A DNA stretch of 64,000 nucleotides from Acidobacteria bacterium UBA2994 (GTDB taxonomy: Bacteria; Acidobacteriota; Vicinamibacteria; Vicinamibacterales; UBA8438): contig DEAA01000044.1 in NCBI GenBank assembly GCA_002346545.1, positions 92,709 to 156,708 on the forward strand, given 5' to 3'. Numbering within the stretch: the first letter of the stretch is position 1; the number at the start of each line of letters is the position of its first letter. The position numbers were made by a program, and so were the translations under genes. The notes beneath the pieces are model-generated. The model saw only the letters and a list, made by a program, of their open reading frames with translations. It searched no databases and had not been told where the DNA came from. Below, piece after piece: positions 26,969 to 37,570 of the stretch.

Positions 26969-29029
26969 TCACGGCGCGGACGCGGCCAGCTTGAAGACAT
27001 ACAAGGCGTTCCCGAACGATGGGTACTGGATCTCGGGGCTCAGCAGCGTCGGCACCCGGCGGGGACTCCCTCCGCCGACTCCGGCCGTCACCGCGATGTA
27101 CTGACTTCCGCCGACCTCGAACGACACGGGGAACCCCTGTACTGACGTCCCAAGCCGCGTTTCCCAGAGCGGCTCGCCGGTCGCCACGTCGAGCGCTCGG
27201 AAATACCGGTCTACGTCGCCGGTAAAGACCAGCCCGCCCGACGTGGTAAGCGACGCAGTCAGGATCGACGCCCGCTGCTCGATGCTCCACCGCTCCTCGA
27301 GCGTGTCGACGTCGTAAGCGGCGAGCTTGCCGAGGTTTCCGGCCGTCCCGGGCATCTCGAACCACTTCCGGTCCGCCTGGGTCCCCCCGGAGCCCGGTTC
27401 GAGCGCAACCTCGCGGCCGGCGATCTCCAGACAGCTCTGGCTCAACGGGATGATCACTGTGCGGGTCTCGGGACTGTAGGCCATCGACTGCCAATTGTGG
27501 CCACCGGCCGTGCTGGGACAGACCGAAACCCAGTCGCCGACCCCAGCCGCAGCGATATCTTCGCGATAGGTCACCGCACCGGTCTCGGGATCGATCTGGT
27601 CGAAGACGTTCTGGAACACGGTTTCGGCGTGGCCGAGATAGGCGCCGCTCTCGCGGTCGAGCTTCCAGAGAATGCCATGCTTGCCGATGGTCAGGAGCGC
27701 TCGCCGGCCGTCCCGGTCGTCGACGAGAACCTTCTCGAACGCCTCGTCGAGGTCCAGCGCCTCACCCGGTACGTGCTGGACATACCACCGGATGGCACCG
27801 TTGGAGGGGTCAATGGCTAGCGTCGCGTTCGTGTAGAGCGCAGCGTCATGGACGGTAAGACCTCGACTCGCGGGCACCCAGGGCTTGGCCTGCGCCACCG
27901 GCCAGTAGATGAGATCGAGATCGGGGTCGTAGCTCCCGGTAATCCACGAATCGCCGCCGGCTCGAAGGGTCAGCGACAGATCACCCCACGTGTCCCCACC
28001 CGGCGTCCCGGGCCTGGCGATGGTCAGCGTCCGCCAGAGCTCTTCTCCAGTTTGCGGGTCGTGACCGGAGATGAAGCAGCTGTCTGGCTGGAAACGGGTG
28101 CACCCGTTGATGCCGTTGACGAGCACGCCACCCGCCACGAGCGGGCCCGCCGAGTTACTGTAGCCGTCTCGGTAATCGGCCAGGCGGGTTTCCCAGCGCA
28201 CGGCACCGGTGCGCGCGTCGAGCGCGACCAGATACGCATCCTGGGTCGAAAGATAGACGAGGTCGTCCAGGACGGCGAGGTTCCGCGACACCCCGGCCCG
28301 CAGACTCTGGGGTAACTCCCGCCGGTACTCCCAAAGCAGGGTCCCAGTGCCCGCCTCGAGCGCCTGCACCACGTTGCCAGGGTTGACGAGATACATCACG
28401 CCGTCCCGCACAAGAGGCGTTGGCTGATTGCGCCCATCGGTCATCGACCACACCCAGGCCAGCGACAGCTGATGGACATTATCGCGCGTGATCTGGTCGA
28501 GCGGACTGTATCCCCAGCCATCGTAGGTCCGCCGGAACATCAGCCAGTCGCCGGGTGGAGGGGCACGTAACTCGTCCTCCGAGACCGGCCGGAACCTCGA
28601 CACTTCCGCGAAAATGGCCGTCGCCGGGGACGGGTCGACTGGAGGTCGGGCTGCGGTCGAGACCGGCGGGGACACAGTAGCGGCGCCGAGCAGGCCGTTG
28701 ACCTGGAGAATGTAGGCCGTGATGTCGGCGTAGGCCTGCGCCGACAGCGAACCACCCTGGCCGGGCGGCATCGACGCTTTGATCAGCTCAATGAGCTCCG
28801 CCGTCGGGCGCTGTCCCCACAGGGCCAGGAAGTTCGGTCCGGCGAGCTGCGGCGCCTCGAAGGCGCCGGCCAGGTCACTGAGATGACAGACCGAACATGA
28901 TTCCTCGTAGCCGGCCTGACCGGCCTCGGCCGAGCCCGGCGCCTCTCTCGTCTGGGCGTTCCCCATCGCGGCGCCGGCGGCCAAACCGGCGGCAACCATC
29001 CAGACCAGCCGCACTCCTGTCATACCCAT
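26969..29029 (-). CDS. Cytochrome c / PQQ-type quinoprotein dehydrogenase
   Basis: 686 aa, periplasmic (signal peptide to about residue 26). A small cytochrome c domain comes first: haem motif C45-SV-C48-H49 with likely Met87 ligand in ASMPPG. An eight-bladed quinoprotein propeller follows, with tryptophan-docking repeats such as Gx[14 protein letters not shown] and GEPLWETR. Cytochrome-first order differs from the usual C-terminal cytochrome of quinohaemoprotein alcohol dehydrogenases. The region normally reading TPHDTWDYD is altered to [10 protein letters not shown], so alcohol oxidation is uncertain. The ATG at 29029 starts the signal peptide, 7 nt after the upstream stop; the frame is open to 29083. 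Confidence 0.9.
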   Translation of the reverse strand: MGMTGVRLVWMVAAGLAAGAAMGNAQTREAPGSAEAGQAGYEESCSVCHLSDLAGAFEAPQLAGPNFLALWGQRPTAELIELIKASMPPGQGGSLSAQAYADITAYILQVNGLLGAATVSPPVSTAARPPVDPSPATAIFAEVSRFRPVSEDELRAPPPGDWLMFRRTYDGWGYSPLDQITRDNVHQLSLAWVWSMTDGRNQPTPLVRDGVMYLVNPGNVVQALEAGTGTLLWEYRRELPQSLRAGVSRNLAVLDDLVYLSTQDAYLVALDARTGAVRWETRLADYRDGYSNSAGPLVAGGVLVNGINGCTRFQPDSCFISGHDPQTGEELWRTLTIARPGTPGGDTWGDLSLTLRAGGDSWITGSYDPDLDLIYWPVAQAKPWVPASRGLTVHDAALYTNATLAIDPSNGAIRWYVQHVPGEALDLDEAFEKVLVDDRDGRRALLTIGKHGILWKLDRESGAYLGHAETVFQNVFDQIDPETGAVTYREDIAAAGVGDWVSVCPSTAGGHNWQSMAYSPETRTVIIPLSQSCLEIAGREVALEPGSGGTQADRKWFEMPGTAGNLGKLAAYDVDTLEERWSIEQRASILTASLTTSGGLVFTGDVDRYFRALDVATGEPLWETRLGTSVQGFPVSFEVGGSQYIAVTAGVGGGSPRRVPTLLSPEIQYPSFGNALYVFKLAASAP

Positions 29030-29036
29030 TTGCCGC

Positions 29037-29909
29037 TTACGGCGCGAAGCTGGAGCGCGCTTGCACTCCAATGTGGCCATCACGCGTGGTCACGAGATAG
29101 AGGGCCTCGTAGCTGGACAACGTGGCTCCAGTGGGACTCAACCGACTGTAGCGAACGGCCACGTTGACCCCGCCGCCGCCAACCTGCACCGCCTCGGCCC
29201 AGTCGAGACGGGTGCCGGCCCAGGTCCGCAGCCGCCCCGGCTCGGGACCCGCGAGATACTGCGCAGCGCTCTCCCACAAAACCACCGTCCCGTCAGCGAC
29301 GCGGACATGCGGATAATTGAGGGTGGCGGCTACCGCCTCGGGAGCCGTCGGGTTTCCGAGCGCCGCGAAGAAGGACTCGACCGCACCCAGTGCCGCCGAC
29401 TCGGACGCCGCTGCCTGGTCGGGACCGACATCGGCGGAGCCAGCGGCGAACCTGGACTGCACGCCCCATCGGTCACCCTGGCGGGTCACGACGTAGGTCA
29501 CAAAGGTGGTCCGGATCCGCTCCCCGTCCTCTGTGTATCTGGAGTAGTGACCGGCCACGTGCGCCTTCGCCGGACCGTGTTGCACGACGTCGTAGCTGTC
29601 CCACATGCTCCGGTGCCAGCCGGTGGCCAGCACCCGCTTGAAGTCGACGCCACGCGCGTACTCCTCAGGCGTTCGTGTGAGGCGAAAGTTCCCCGCCCCT
29701 GGTCTCACATGGGGAAAGTGCAGCGAACCGGCCCAGGTCATCGGGTTCCGGCTGTTCCAAGTCTCCAGATAGCGATCGACGGCTCGAATCGCCTCTGAAT
29801 CGACGGCGGACGGCGCAGGCTGGGCGACCGCCGCGGACGACAGCGCACAGAGCACCAGCGCCACCGCCAGCCGGCCCGCCGGGGCACTGCCAGGCCATAC
29901 CTTAATCAT
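29037..29909 (-). CDS. Secreted protein with two tandem NTF2-like domains
   Basis: 290 aa with a signal peptide (ending near AVAQ). The mature part is an internal duplication: residues about 45-160 and 175-290 share the pattern FF/YLxT near the start, then LHFPHVR or LNYPHVR, a WxS-type segment, HYSRYTEDG or RYSRLSPTG, and a final [15 protein letters not shown] or [15 protein letters not shown]. The folds look like NTF2/SnoaL domains, used as small-molecule pockets or binding scaffolds. Function is unknown. AGAGAGGTG precedes the ATG at 29909. It leads the operon with the quinoprotein and the DapA-like gene. Confidence 0.8.
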   Translation of the reverse strand: MIKVWPGSAPAGRLAVALVLCALSSAAVAQPAPSAVDSEAIRAVDRYLETWNSRNPMTWAGSLHFPHVRPGAGNFRLTRTPEEYARGVDFKRVLATGWHRSMWDSYDVVQHGPAKAHVAGHYSRYTEDGERIRTTFVTYVVTRQGDRWGVQSRFAAGSADVGPDQAAASESAALGAVESFFAALGNPTAPEAVAATLNYPHVRVADGTVVLWESAAQYLAGPEPGRLRTWAGTRLDWAEAVQVGGGGVNVAVRYSRLSPTGATLSSYEALYLVTTRDGHIGVQARSSFAP

Positions 29910-30020
29910 CAGCCGCACCTCTCTGGAGATCCGCCTCACTCTACCACCGTCGCCCGTCTGGCCGTCTTCGATCCGACCAGCAACGGCTCGGCCACGTCTG
30001 ATTGGGTTGGGCCTAGCGAT

Positions 30021-30052
30021 TGACCCTCATAAGATAGAGGGTTGGAGGGTCA
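30021..30052. promoter_or_regulatory. Inverted repeat ahead of the moxR-bat operon
   Basis: TGACCCTC (30021-30028) and GAGGGTCA (30045-30052) form a perfect 8-bp inverted repeat with a 16-nt spacer. The spacer holds a second partial arm, GAGGGT (30037-30042), so two mutually exclusive hairpins are possible. TTGACC at 30020 could also be a -35 element. It lies between divergent genes, 33 nt before the moxR ATG. An operator or attenuator is plausible. Confidence 0.4.
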
Positions 30053-30085
30053 TCCCGGACCCCGGAAAGGAACCACGCGTTCACG

Positions 30086-31071
<986 letters not shown>

Positions 31072-31075
<4 letters not shown>

Positions 31076-31980
31076 GCGCTGAGGTCGAGACGCGTGCCAC
31101 GGGCATTCCGCGGGAAGTCCTCAAGCAGGTGCGGCGGGTGGAGATCGCCACCCGCGGACTGGTGAGCGAGGTCTTCTCGGGCGAGTACCACTCCGTGTTC
31201 AAGGGCCGCGGCATGAACTTCGCCGAGGTGCGCGAGTATCACTACGGCGACGACATTCGGAACATCGATTGGAACGTGACGGCCCGCACCGGCGCGCCGT
31301 TCGTGAAGGTCTTCGACGAGGAGCGCGAGCTGACGGTCATGCTCGTGGTGGACGTCAGCGCCTCGGGCAATTTCGGATCACGCAATCGGATGAAGGGAGA
31401 GGTCGCAGTCGAAATCTGCGCGGTGCTCGCCTTCTCGGCCATTACGAACAACGACAAGGTCGGATTGATCATCTTCAGCGATCGAATCGAGAAGTTCGTG
31501 CCGCCCCGCAAGGGGCGCCAGCACGTGCTGCGCGTGTTGCGAGAACTGCTCTACTTCAAGCCGCACGGACACGGCACGGATGTCGGCGGCGCGCTCGAGT
31601 ATCTCGCCAAAGTCGTGCGTCGACGGGCGGTGGTGTTCGTCGTCTCGGACTTTCTTGCTGACGGCTTCGACAAACCGCTTGCGGTCGCTGGGCGCCGGCA
31701 CGACACCATCATCGTGCAGCTTGGTGACCAACGTGAGCGTGAGTTTCCTCCGGTCGGGTTTCTGGAGCTCGAGGACGCCGAGACCGGCGAGCGACTCACC
31801 GTGGATGTCGCCGACCCGACCTTTCGGTCGGCCTTCGAGCAAAACGTGGCGAGGTCGACCGAAGCGCTGGCCCACCGATTCCGACGGACCGGTGTCGATG
31901 TGATCAGGATCAGCGCTGATAGCCCGTACGCCGATCGCCTGATGCGCTTCTTCCGACAGCGGGCACGACGATTCCGATGA
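31072..31980 (+). CDS. DUF58 domain protein (VWA-like)
   Basis: 302 aa, cytoplasmic. DUF58 signature: KGRGMNFAEVREYHYGDD followed by IDWNVTARTG, then a VWA-like fold whose metal site is VDVSASG. DUF58 proteins almost always pair with MoxR and are thought to link the ATPase to substrates. Its start overlaps moxR (ATGA), and its end overlaps the next gene (ATGA). The length is typical of the family. Confidence 0.94.
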
Positions 31981-32936
31981 ACCTTGCTCCGTGCACCAGT
32001 CTCGCCGTGGCTATCGCTCTGTGGATGACCTCCGCGGCAACCGCGCAGCCGTCGCTCGACACGACGGTCGAGCCGACCACGATCACCGTCGGGGATCCGA
32101 TCCGTCTGTTGGTCACGGTCACCCACAAACCGGACGAGACCGTGAGCTGGCCGGAGCCACCGGACGTCGCTCCCTTCGAGGTCACCGCCCAACAGGCGCA
32201 ACCTGCTGCGCGGCCCGATGACTCTACGGTCTCCTTACTCCAGCTCGAACTCACAGCCTTTGAGCTTGGGGCATTGGAGATCCCGTCGTTCGAGGTCGTC
32301 ATCAGCGGTACCTCAGGCGAACCGGTCACCCTCACGACCGGCGTCCAGCGCGTCACTGTCGCGAGCGTGGGCCTAGACGAAAGCGGCAACATCCGGGACA
32401 TCAAGGCGCCGATCGGGATCCCGTTCGACCCACTGACACTCGTGCCCTGGGCACTCGGACTGGCGGTGATGATCGCGCTCGCCGTGTGGCTGTCTCGACG
32501 CTATGGCCGTCGTGAGGCACGGGCGCCGGTCGCGCTTCCACCCGTCCCGCCCAGACCGGCCCACGAGGTCGCCTACGAGTCCCTCGCCGCCCTCGAGGCG
32601 TCAGGCGTGCTTGAGCTGGGCGAGGTCAAAACCTTCCACATCCGTGGCTCGGACATCGTACGGATCTACCTCCAGGGCCGTTTCGGGATCGACGCGATGG
32701 AGATGACCACGGCCGAGGTGCTCGACCAGGTGACCCACCAAGACGTCGGCACCCAGATTCGCCGCGATCTGCGGCTGCTGCTGGAGCGCTGCGATCTGGT
32801 CAAGTTCGCCAAACTCCGCCCGGAACAGGCCACCTGCCGCGGCCTCATTGCCCAGGCACGTGGCATCGTCGATGCCACCCGCCCAGCCGAACCGGCACCC
32901 GCGACACTCCCGGCCCAGGAGCGAGGCGCGGCATGA
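31977..32936 (+). CDS. Short BatD-like membrane protein of the bat operon
   Basis: 319 aa. A signal peptide (to about residue 23) is followed by an Ig-like periplasmic domain (25-130), one transmembrane helix (about 152-170), a Pro-rich linker and a cytoplasmic helical domain. This is a half-length version of the BatD plan and occupies the place where DUF4381-type proteins occur in many moxR operons. No catalytic motif is visible. It probably anchors or bridges the VWA proteins. ATGA overlaps at both ends. The operon thus encodes two BatD-like proteins (see 35768-37570). Confidence 0.8.
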   Translation: MNLAPCTSLAVAIALWMTSAATAQPSLDTTVEPTTITVGDPIRLLVTVTHKPDETVSWPEPPDVAPFEVTAQQAQPAARPDDSTVSLLQLELTAFELGALEIPSFEVVISGTSGEPVTLTTGVQRVTVASVGLDESGNIRDIKAPIGIPFDPLTLVPWALGLAVMIALAVWLSRRYGRREARAPVALPPVPPRPAHEVAYESLAALEASGVLELGEVKTFHIRGSDIVRIYLQGRFGIDAMEMTTAEVLDQVTHQDVGTQIRRDLRLLLERCDLVKFAKLRPEQATCRGLIAQARGIVDATRPAEPAPATLPAQERGAA

Positions 32937-33928
32937 ACCTCCTGCGCTTCGCTGATCCGTGGTATCTCCTGCTCCTGCTCGTGGTGCCGGCACTTGTCTA
33001 TTGGTATGTGGCCCGGGGGCGCCGGCTGACCGCTACCCTTCGCTACTCCTCGCTAGCGACAGTCCGACGGGCCGACCAACGCCGGACGGGACGCTATCGC
33101 CACACACTCTTCGTGCTCCGGGCCCTGGCGGTGACCGCCCTGGTCGTAGCGTTCGCTCGCCCCCAAAGCGGAGTCACCGCCGAGGACGTCACCACCGAGG
33201 GCATCGACATCGTGCTGGCGCTCGATCTGTCGAGCTCGATGCTGGCTGAAGATCTCGAGCCGAATCGAATCGAAGCGGTGAAAGAGGTGGCAAGCGACTT
33301 CGTGCGAGGTCGTCGTACCGACCGGATCGGTCTGGTGGTCTTCGCGGGCGATGCGTTCACGCAGGCCCCGCTGACACTGGACTACGACGTGGTCACCACG
33401 TTACTTGAGGAGCTCGAGGTCGGCATCATCGAGGATGGCACCGCGATCGGCATGGGGCTGGCCACCGCGGTCAAACGCATCGCCGATTCCGACGCCATGT
33501 CGAAAGTCGTCGTGCTGCTCACCGACGGACGAAACAACCGTGGCTCGATCGACCCGATCACCGCGGCGCAAACCGCGGAAGCACTGGGCGTCCGGGTCTA
33601 TGCGATCGGGGCAGGCACCCAAGGCACCGCACGAGTCCCGGTAGACGACCCAATCTTCGGACGGCGATACGCGCAGATGCGCGTGGACATCGACGAATCC
33701 ACCCTCGAGGAAACGGCCCGCTTGACCGGCGGGCGCTACTTCCGGGCAACCGACCGTGAGAGCCTTGCCCAGATATACGCTGAGATCGACGCGCTCGAGA
33801 CCACCGACATCGACGTCGAGCAGTTCACGCGCTACGGCGAGCTGTTCCATCTTCCGCTGCTCATTGGGCTCGGTGCACTTCTCCTGGAGACCGGGCTCTC
33901 GCGTACGCTCCTGAGGAAGATACCGTGA
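32933..33928 (+). CDS. batA: BatA-type VWA membrane protein
   Basis: 331 aa. Two transmembrane helices near the N-terminus (about 8-27 and 58-76) precede a VWA domain with an intact metal site: D98-x-S100-x-S102 in DLSSSM, Thr in EDGTAIG and Asp in LTDGRNN. A final helix lies near 305-325. This is the BatA (aerotolerance operon) architecture, with the VWA domain between membrane anchors and projecting to the periplasm. Coupled by ATGA to the preceding gene; 17 nt before batB. Confidence 0.92.
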   Translation: MNLLRFADPWYLLLLLVVPALVYWYVARGRRLTATLRYSSLATVRRADQRRTGRYRHTLFVLRALAVTALVVAFARPQSGVTAEDVTTEGIDIVLALDLSSSMLAEDLEPNRIEAVKEVASDFVRGRRTDRIGLVVFAGDAFTQAPLTLDYDVVTTLLEELEVGIIEDGTAIGMGLATAVKRIADSDAMSKVVVLLTDGRNNRGSIDPITAAQTAEALGVRVYAIGAGTQGTARVPVDDPIFGRRYAQMRVDIDESTLEETARLTGGRYFRATDRESLAQIYAEIDALETTDIDVEQFTRYGELFHLPLLIGLGALLLETGLSRTLLRKIP

Positions 33929-33945
33929 CGGAGGGGCAGGCGTAG

Positions 33946-34977
33946 ATGTTTCGTTTTGCCGCCGAGTCAATGCTTCTCGCCTATCTGGCGGTGCCGGCAG
34001 TGGCTGCCCTCTACTGGTGGGCTTGGCGGCGGAAGCAGCGTGACATGGCGCGACTGATCGACAGTTCCCTCCTGGCGCGCCTCACCGGCACGGTCAGTCA
34101 CCGCCGACGGTGCGTTAAGACAACGTTGCTGCTTGTGGCCCTGGTTCTTCTCGTGACCGCCCTGGCACGACCGCAGTTCGGGAGCCGGGTGGAGACCGTC
34201 CGACGGGAAGGACGGGACATCATGGTCGCCATCGACCTGTCGGCCTCGATGGCGGCCGAAGATATCGCACCGAACCGGCTCGATAAGGCGAAGTTCGCCG
34301 TGGCCGACCTGATCTCGCGACTGGCCGGAGACCGCGTGGGGCTGGTCGCCTTTGCCGGGGAGGCGTTCGTGCAGAGCCCACTGACGCTCGACTATGGCGC
34401 GGCAAACCTCTTCCTGAACGCGATGGACCTCGACATGATCTCGGTCCAGGGCACCAATCTGGGTCAGGCAGTGGAGGTCGCTCTGGATGGGTTCTCGGAC
34501 ACCAACCGGAGACATCGTGTATTGCTCGTGATCACTGATGGCGAGGACCACGAAGCGGCGGTAGACGAGGCGGTTGAACGGGCAATCGCCGAGGGTATTG
34601 AGATCTTCACCATGGGGATCGGCTCGACGGTCGGAGTGCCCATCCCGGAGGTCGACGACAGTGGCCGTCCCCAGGGCTTCAAACGGGATGTCGACGGCGC
34701 CGTGGTGACAACCAGCCTCGACGAAGCCAGCCTCCGGGCGATCGCGACCCGGACCGGAGGCGACTACTATCGCGCTTCGCCGGGTGGCGCCGAGGTGGCG
34801 TTGCTGGCCGAGGAGCTCAGCGCCGGCGAGGGCCAAGAGTTCGAGACCGAGCAGGTGACGCTGTTCGATGAGCAGTACCAGATCTTCCTGGGTCTAGCGC
34901 TGCTGCTGCTCGTGGCCGAGACCCTCATCCCGGAGCGCCGGAGGCTCCACTCTGCCTGGACCGGGAGGTTCTCGTGA
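33946..34977 (+). CDS. batB: BatB-type VWA membrane protein
   Basis: 343 aa, paralogous to BatA. Transmembrane helices lie at about 9-27 and 58-74, the VWA metal site is D97-x-S99-x-S101 in DLSASM, with Thr in QGTNLGQ and Asp in ITDGEDHE, and a last helix sits at about 312-330. BatA and BatB are thought to interact through their VWA domains. The stop overlaps batC (GTGA). Confidence 0.92.
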   Translation: MFRFAAESMLLAYLAVPAVAALYWWAWRRKQRDMARLIDSSLLARLTGTVSHRRRCVKTTLLLVALVLLVTALARPQFGSRVETVRREGRDIMVAIDLSASMAAEDIAPNRLDKAKFAVADLISRLAGDRVGLVAFAGEAFVQSPLTLDYGAANLFLNAMDLDMISVQGTNLGQAVEVALDGFSDTNRRHRVLLVITDGEDHEAAVDEAVERAIAEGIEIFTMGIGSTVGVPIPEVDDSGRPQGFKRDVDGAVVTTSLDEASLRAIATRTGGDYYRASPGGAEVALLAEELSAGEGQEFETEQVTLFDEQYQIFLGLALLLLVAETLIPERRRLHSAWTGRFS

Positions 34978-35771
34978 GCCGGACGATACGCGTCGCGGCA
35001 ACCGGGCTCGTGCTGGCGCTAGTGTGGCCACTGAGTGCTTCGGCACAACCGGGACGGCGCGCGGTGGCAGAGGGAAACCAGCTGTACGACGAGGGCCGCT
35101 ACGACGAGGCGCACGAGCGGTATCTCGAAGCGCTCCGGGAGGCTCCGGACTCGCCGGTGGCACCCTTCAACAACGGCAACGCGCTCTACCGGACCGATGA
35201 GCTCGAGCGAGCCATGGACGCCTATCGCCAGGCCGCCGAGAGCGGCGACCCGGCCGTCGACGCGCGGGCCTGGTACAACCTGGGTAACGCGTTGTTCCGT
35301 CAGCAACAGCTCGAGCCAGCCCTCGACGCCTACAAGCAGGCGCTTCGCAGGGATCCGACCGACGCGGACGCGAAGCACAATCTCGAGCTGGCGATCGAGC
35401 AGTTACAGCAACAAGAGCAGCAACAACCGCAGGACGGAGACAACCAGGAACAGCAAGAACAACAGGACCAACCGGAACAGGACCAACAAGAACAGCAGGA
35501 CCGACAGGACGCGTCGTCCTCCGAAGACCAAAACCAGGAAGACTCACAGGACCAGCAGGACGAGCCACAGGACGGCTCTCAGGACCGACCCGACGAGCAG
35601 GACCCCACCCCGGAGAACGAAGCGGAGCCGCCGCCAGCGGAGAACGCCCTTGGCGAGCTGAGCCGCGAGGAGGCGGAACGTCTCCTCGATGCCATCGCTG
35701 AAGACCCGAGTCAGGTACAGCGGCAGCGGCGCAGCACGACACCCATCAGGCCGGTGAGGAGGCCCTGGTGA
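34974..35771 (+). CDS. batC: BatC-type TPR protein with acidic/Gln-rich tail
   Basis: 265 aa. A signal peptide (to about residue 24) leads to two or three TPR repeats (about 28-135), then a low-complexity region of Gln, Asp and Glu (about 138-220), then a short conserved tail with SREEAERLLDAI. BatC proteins are periplasmic TPR scaffolds that bind the VWA partners. The Gln-rich stretch is unusually long and is built from CAG/CAA/GAC codons in a repeat-like manner, suggesting slippage-prone DNA. GTG start coupled to batB and GTG-coupled to batD. Confidence 0.87.
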   Translation: MSRTIRVAATGLVLALVWPLSASAQPGRRAVAEGNQLYDEGRYDEAHERYLEALREAPDSPVAPFNNGNALYRTDELERAMDAYRQAAESGDPAVDARAWYNLGNALFRQQQLEPALDAYKQALRRDPTDADAKHNLELAIEQLQQQEQQQPQDGDNQEQQEQQDQPEQDQQEQQDRQDASSSEDQNQEDSQDQQDEPQDGSQDRPDEQDPTPENEAEPPPAENALGELSREEAERLLDAIAEDPSQVQRQRRSTTPIRPVRRPW

Positions 35772-37570
35772 GGCGCATGCTCAATCTGATCGTCTGGACA
35801 CTAGGACTCCTTACGGTGGCCGCCGCAGCCGAGGCGCAGTCCGTCCGGGCCTACCTCAGCCAGCCGCAGGTGGCGGTGGGACGCCAGTTCGTCCTGAACG
35901 TGGAAGTCACCGGAGTTCAGCAGTTCGACGAGGATCCGGTGGTCCCCGACCTGTCGACGTTCGCGGCCTTCCTCGGTTCGGGTACTTCGACGTCGATGCA
36001 GATCACCAATGGCCGGACGGCGATGTCGCTCACCATCAAGTATCGCTACCAGGCCACCACCGAGGGCACCTTCGACATCGACCCCGTCGAAGTTCAAGCG
36101 GCGGGCCAATCGCTGGCGACCGAGCCCTTGTCGATTGCAGTCTCCAACGCGCCGCCGCCGAGCACGAATGGCCGACCCGCCGATGAAAGCATTAGGCCTG
36201 AGGATCTGTTCTTGACGGCGACCCCCAATACGACCCGGGTGTATGTCAACCAGGCCGTGGTCGTCGAGTATCGGATCTTCACGAGGGTCGACGTCGAGGG
36301 GTATGACATCACCCGGCAGCCCAGTACGAGGGGGTTCTGGGTTGAGGAGCTTGGCGGATCCACCGGACAGGCGGAACAGGTGGTCCGTGACGGTGTGACC
36401 TACGCCAGCGCAGTCATTCGTCGGGTGGCACTGTACCCAACTGGCGCGGGCACCAGAACGCTGGAGCCACTGACGGTGGAGACGCAAATACGGGTCCAGC
36501 AACGTGGCCGGAGCGTCTTTGGCGATCCGTTCGACGGGGTTTTTGGTGGCGGCCTGTTCGGCCGCCGAGTTCCGGTGGTCGTTGGATCGGAGCCAGTCGA
36601 GATCGAGGTCCTCCCCCTACCACAGGGTCCACCCTCGTCGTTCTCAGGCCTGGTCGGCGCGCTCGACGTCTCCGCCTCGGTCGACCGCACCACGGCGGAG
36701 GTCAATGATGCCCTGACCTACCGCCTGTCGGTAACCGGTACCGGCAACATCCGGACGCTGCCAGTATTGGAGCTGGCATTCCCGTCGTCGCTCGAGGTGT
36801 ATCCCCCCGAAGTTACGGAACAGATCGATCCGACGCCAGATGGAATTCGTGGGTCGAAGACGTTCGAGTACGTGCTGGTACCTCGCTCTCCGGGCACGGT
36901 CACCCTCCCGCAGGTGGAGCTGTCGTATCTTGATCCCGACACCGGGCAGTATGCGGCGGCGGCCACCGATGTCATCACTCTCTCGATCGCGGGCGATCCC
37001 ACTCAGGCCCCGGCGGGCCCCGCGGGTCGCCTGCGGACGGAGATCGACCTCGAACGCCAGGATATCCGTTTCATCCGGATCGCGAGCCCGACATTCCACC
37101 CGGTGGGAGGGGCTCTGCTCGGCAGCACCTGGTTCTGGGTAGTCGCGCTCTTCCCATTGGTCGCGCTCGGTGGAGCGGTGGCGTTCAGGCGGCATGAGGA
37201 CCGGCTTCAGGGTGATGTCGGATACGCCCGCCGACGCCGGGCGTCGCGGGTGGCAAAGCAGCGACTCTCGCATGCCGAGTCGCTCCAGTCTCCCGAGCAG
37301 CACCGGGAGTTCTACGCCGAGGTGGGTCGAGCGCTGCAGGGGTTTCTCGGCGACAAGCTAAACATCGCCGAGGCTGGCATGCTTCGTGACGAAGTGCGGA
37401 CTCGACTCGACGGCCGAAGCGTCGATCCCTCCCTCGTCGAGCGATACCTCGGCTGTCTGGAAGACTGCGACCGACAGCGTTTCGCGCCGACTTCGCCCGA
37501 CCACGCCGCGATGGAGGAGTTCCTGACCCGTGCAGGTCAGGCCATGATCGCACTGGACGAGGCACTCTGA
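35768..37570 (+). CDS. batD: BatD-type protein with tandem Ig-like domains
   Basis: 600 aa. Signal peptide (to about residue 24), then several periplasmic Ig-like beta domains with the BatD pattern (FVLNVEVTG near 38, EYRIFTRVDVEGYD near 167, LTYRLSVTGTGNI near 315), one transmembrane helix (about 458-475) and a cytoplasmic helical domain. BatD is the large periplasmic scaffold of aerotolerance operons. GTG start overlaps batC. Its TGA overlaps the batE ATG by one base. Confidence 0.9.
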   Translation: MRRMLNLIVWTLGLLTVAAAAEAQSVRAYLSQPQVAVGRQFVLNVEVTGVQQFDEDPVVPDLSTFAAFLGSGTSTSMQITNGRTAMSLTIKYRYQATTEGTFDIDPVEVQAAGQSLATEPLSIAVSNAPPPSTNGRPADESIRPEDLFLTATPNTTRVYVNQAVVVEYRIFTRVDVEGYDITRQPSTRGFWVEELGGSTGQAEQVVRDGVTYASAVIRRVALYPTGAGTRTLEPLTVETQIRVQQRGRSVFGDPFDGVFGGGLFGRRVPVVVGSEPVEIEVLPLPQGPPSSFSGLVGALDVSASVDRTTAEVNDALTYRLSVTGTGNIRTLPVLELAFPSSLEVYPPEVTEQIDPTPDGIRGSKTFEYVLVPRSPGTVTLPQVELSYLDPDTGQYAAAATDVITLSIAGDPTQAPAGPAGRLRTEIDLERQDIRFIRIASPTFHPVGGALLGSTWFWVVALFPLVALGGAVAFRRHEDRLQGDVGYARRRRASRVAKQRLSHAESLQSPEQHREFYAEVGRALQGFLGDKLNIAEAGMLRDEVRTRLDGRSVDPSLVERYLGCLEDCDRQRFAPTSPDHAAMEEFLTRAGQAMIALDEAL

